From assembly GCA_023399455.1 (NCBI GenBank), contig JAEWPN010000235.1:1-35503 (forward strand): a stretch of DNA of 35,503 nt. Direction: 5' to 3'. Made by a program: the position numbers and the translations under genes. Below are positions 34,780-35,503 of this stretch, in pieces. Position 1 is the stretch's first letter; each line of letters starts with the position of its first letter. The notes beneath the pieces were generated by a model, which worked only from the letters and a program-made list of their open reading frames with translations, searched no databases and was not told the DNA's origin. Source of the DNA: Bacillota bacterium (GTDB lineage: Bacteria; Bacillota; Clostridia; Lachnospirales; Lachnospiraceae).

Positions 34780-35109
34780 ATGACAACGGTTATTGTTAAA
34801 AAAAACGTAAATGGAGAATATAAGGGATTTACCTGCAAGGGACATTCTGACTTCGCAAGAAACGGCAAAGACATTGTATGTGCTGCTGTATCCATGCTGG
34901 TCATCAATACCATCAATTCGATGGAAGAGCTGGCTAAGGAGGATATGGATGTTTCTTCCGATGAAGAGTCAGGCTATATCGACTGTCTTTTTAAGGGAGG
35001 TTTGTCCGAAAAAGGAAAGCTCCTTATGGATTCCATGATACTTGGACTGTCGGACGTTGAAAAACGGTATGGCAAAAAGTATGTATCACTTAAATTCAAG
35101 GAGGTGTAA
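34780..35109 (+). CDS. prp: Ribosomal-processing cysteine protease Prp
   Basis: This 109-residue protease has H22 (GHSDFA) and C34 ([10 protein letters not shown]), the catalytic pair of the Prp family (YsxB). It removes the N-terminal extension of ribosomal protein L27, encoded by the next gene. No clear ribosome binding site lies before ATG 34780, so translation probably continues from rplU 6 bases upstream. Confidence 0.95.
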   Translation: MTTVIVKKNVNGEYKGFTCKGHSDFARNGKDIVCAAVSMLVINTINSMEELAKEDMDVSSDEESGYIDCLFKGGLSEKGKLLMDSMILGLSDVEKRYGKKYVSLKFKEV

Positions 35110-35113
35110 AACC

Positions 35114-35398
35114 ATGTTAAATATGAACCTTCAATTTTTCGCTCACAAAAAGGGTGTTGGTTCTACCAAGAACGGTAGAGATTCCGAATCCAAAAGACTT
35201 GGTGCGAAAAGAGCTGACGGACAATTCGTAAAAGCAGGAAATATTCTGTACAGACAGCGCGGAACTAAGATTCATCCCGGCGTAAACGTAGGTAGAGGCG
35301 GAGATGACACATTATTCGCATTAGTGGACGGTGTACTTAGATTTGAAAGAAAAGGAAGAGATAAAAAACAAGCTTCCGTATATCCTGTCGAAAAATAA
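35114..35398 (+). CDS. rpmA: 50S ribosomal protein L27 with Prp-cleavable N-terminal extension
   Basis: This 94-residue protein reads MLNMNLQFF followed by [21 protein letters not shown], the usual mature L27 N-terminus. The nine-residue extension matches the Firmicutes sequence cleaved after the Phe-Phe by Prp, the product of the upstream gene. Mature L27 reaches the peptidyl transferase centre through this N-terminus, so removal is essential in species tested. GGAGGTG lies 7-8 nt upstream of ATG 35114. Confidence 0.98.
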   Translation: MLNMNLQFFAHKKGVGSTKNGRDSESKRLGAKRADGQFVKAGNILYRQRGTKIHPGVNVGRGGDDTLFALVDGVLRFERKGRDKKQASVYPVEK

Positions 35399-35407
35399 CG
35401 AACGAAT

Positions 35408-35446
35408 CGGGCTTCAAACATATTGAGTGTTTGAAGCCTGTTTTAT
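35408..35446 (+). terminator. Terminator after rpmA
   Basis: GGCTTCAAACA (35410-35420) pairs perfectly with TGTTTGAAGCC (35428-35438), extended by a wobble and a C-G pair, with a 7-base loop, then TTTTAT. It lies between rpmA and obgE and may act as a partial attenuator. Confidence 0.85.
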
Positions 35447-35465
35447 CATTCAGAGGTGGAATACA

Positions 35466-35503
35466 ATGTTTGCAGATAGAGCAAAAATATATATAAAGAG
35501 CGG
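35466..35503 (+). CDS. obgE: GTPase ObgE, N-terminal start (partial)
   Basis: The window ends in a reading frame starting at ATG 35466 that reads MFADRAKIYIKS, matching the N-terminus of the ribosome-assembly GTPase Obg/CgtA. GAGGTGG lies 8 nt upstream. Its position after rplU-prp-rpmA is the standard Firmicutes order. Only 12 residues are visible. Confidence 0.85.
   Translation, partial: MFADRAKIYIKS

Overview
The window reads as chromosomal DNA of an anaerobic, spore-forming Clostridia bacterium, most likely a Lachnospiraceae member. This is inferred from gene content and gene order: a ylbJ-type sporulation membrane protein, a PdaA-like spore-cortex deacetylase, RecU, Prp with an N-terminally extended L27, a HisZ-dependent short HisG, a double-FeoA Feo system, and canonical Firmicutes promoters and ribosome binding sites. 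No tRNA, rRNA, CRISPR array, prophage or insertion sequence was seen. Base composition looks even, and the region looks like ordinary core and near-core genome.

Layout. 1-5347: a possible coaD tail, a coiled-coil protein, a membrane-anchored N-acetylmuramoyl-L-alanine amidase overlapping tail-to-tail with ylbJ, then an RsuA-type pseudouridine synthase coupled to a secreted transglutaminase-like protein. 5348-8725: a membrane/spermidine-synthase-like fusion protein and enolase, the latter behind an extended -10 promoter and a structured leader. 8726-12790: an iron module with a divergent DtxR-family regulator, feoA-feoA-feoB, a 46-residue FeoB-associated Cys-rich membrane peptide and an atypical Fur-family protein. 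12791-19520: a cation/proton exchanger behind a long leader, a HAD phosphatase, a YgiQ-type radical SAM protein, an SDR oxidoreductase, an RluA-type pseudouridine synthase and RecU. 19521-24776: a partial histidine operon (hisZ-G-D-B and a HisF-like/HisI/HisE fusion) with a strong promoter and terminator. 24777-28553 (minus strand): a purine permease and an H-NOX heme-sensor chemotaxis receptor. 28554-35503: a PdaA-like deacetylase, a small membrane protein, the radical SAM / DUF2344 / RNase G trio, a Nudix hydrolase, then rplU-prp-rpmA and the start of obgE.

How the parts fit. The iron block is self-contained. The feo promoter carries a GTTAG-N6-CTAAC dyad over its -10 and a near-consensus Fur box just downstream, while genes for a DtxR-family and a Fur-family protein flank the transport genes. 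The same dyad with the same spacing lies at the enolase promoter, which suggests that a shared regulator connects iron and glycolysis. The most distinctive single gene is the H-NOX receptor. It has heme ligand H102, the Y131/S133/R135 triad, and the W9/N74/Y140 distal-pocket set that stabilises bound O2 in the Thermoanaerobacter H-NOX, so it may be an oxygen (or NO) avoidance sensor. The exchanger leader contains two mutually exclusive helices near its ribosome binding site and is a candidate cis-regulatory RNA.
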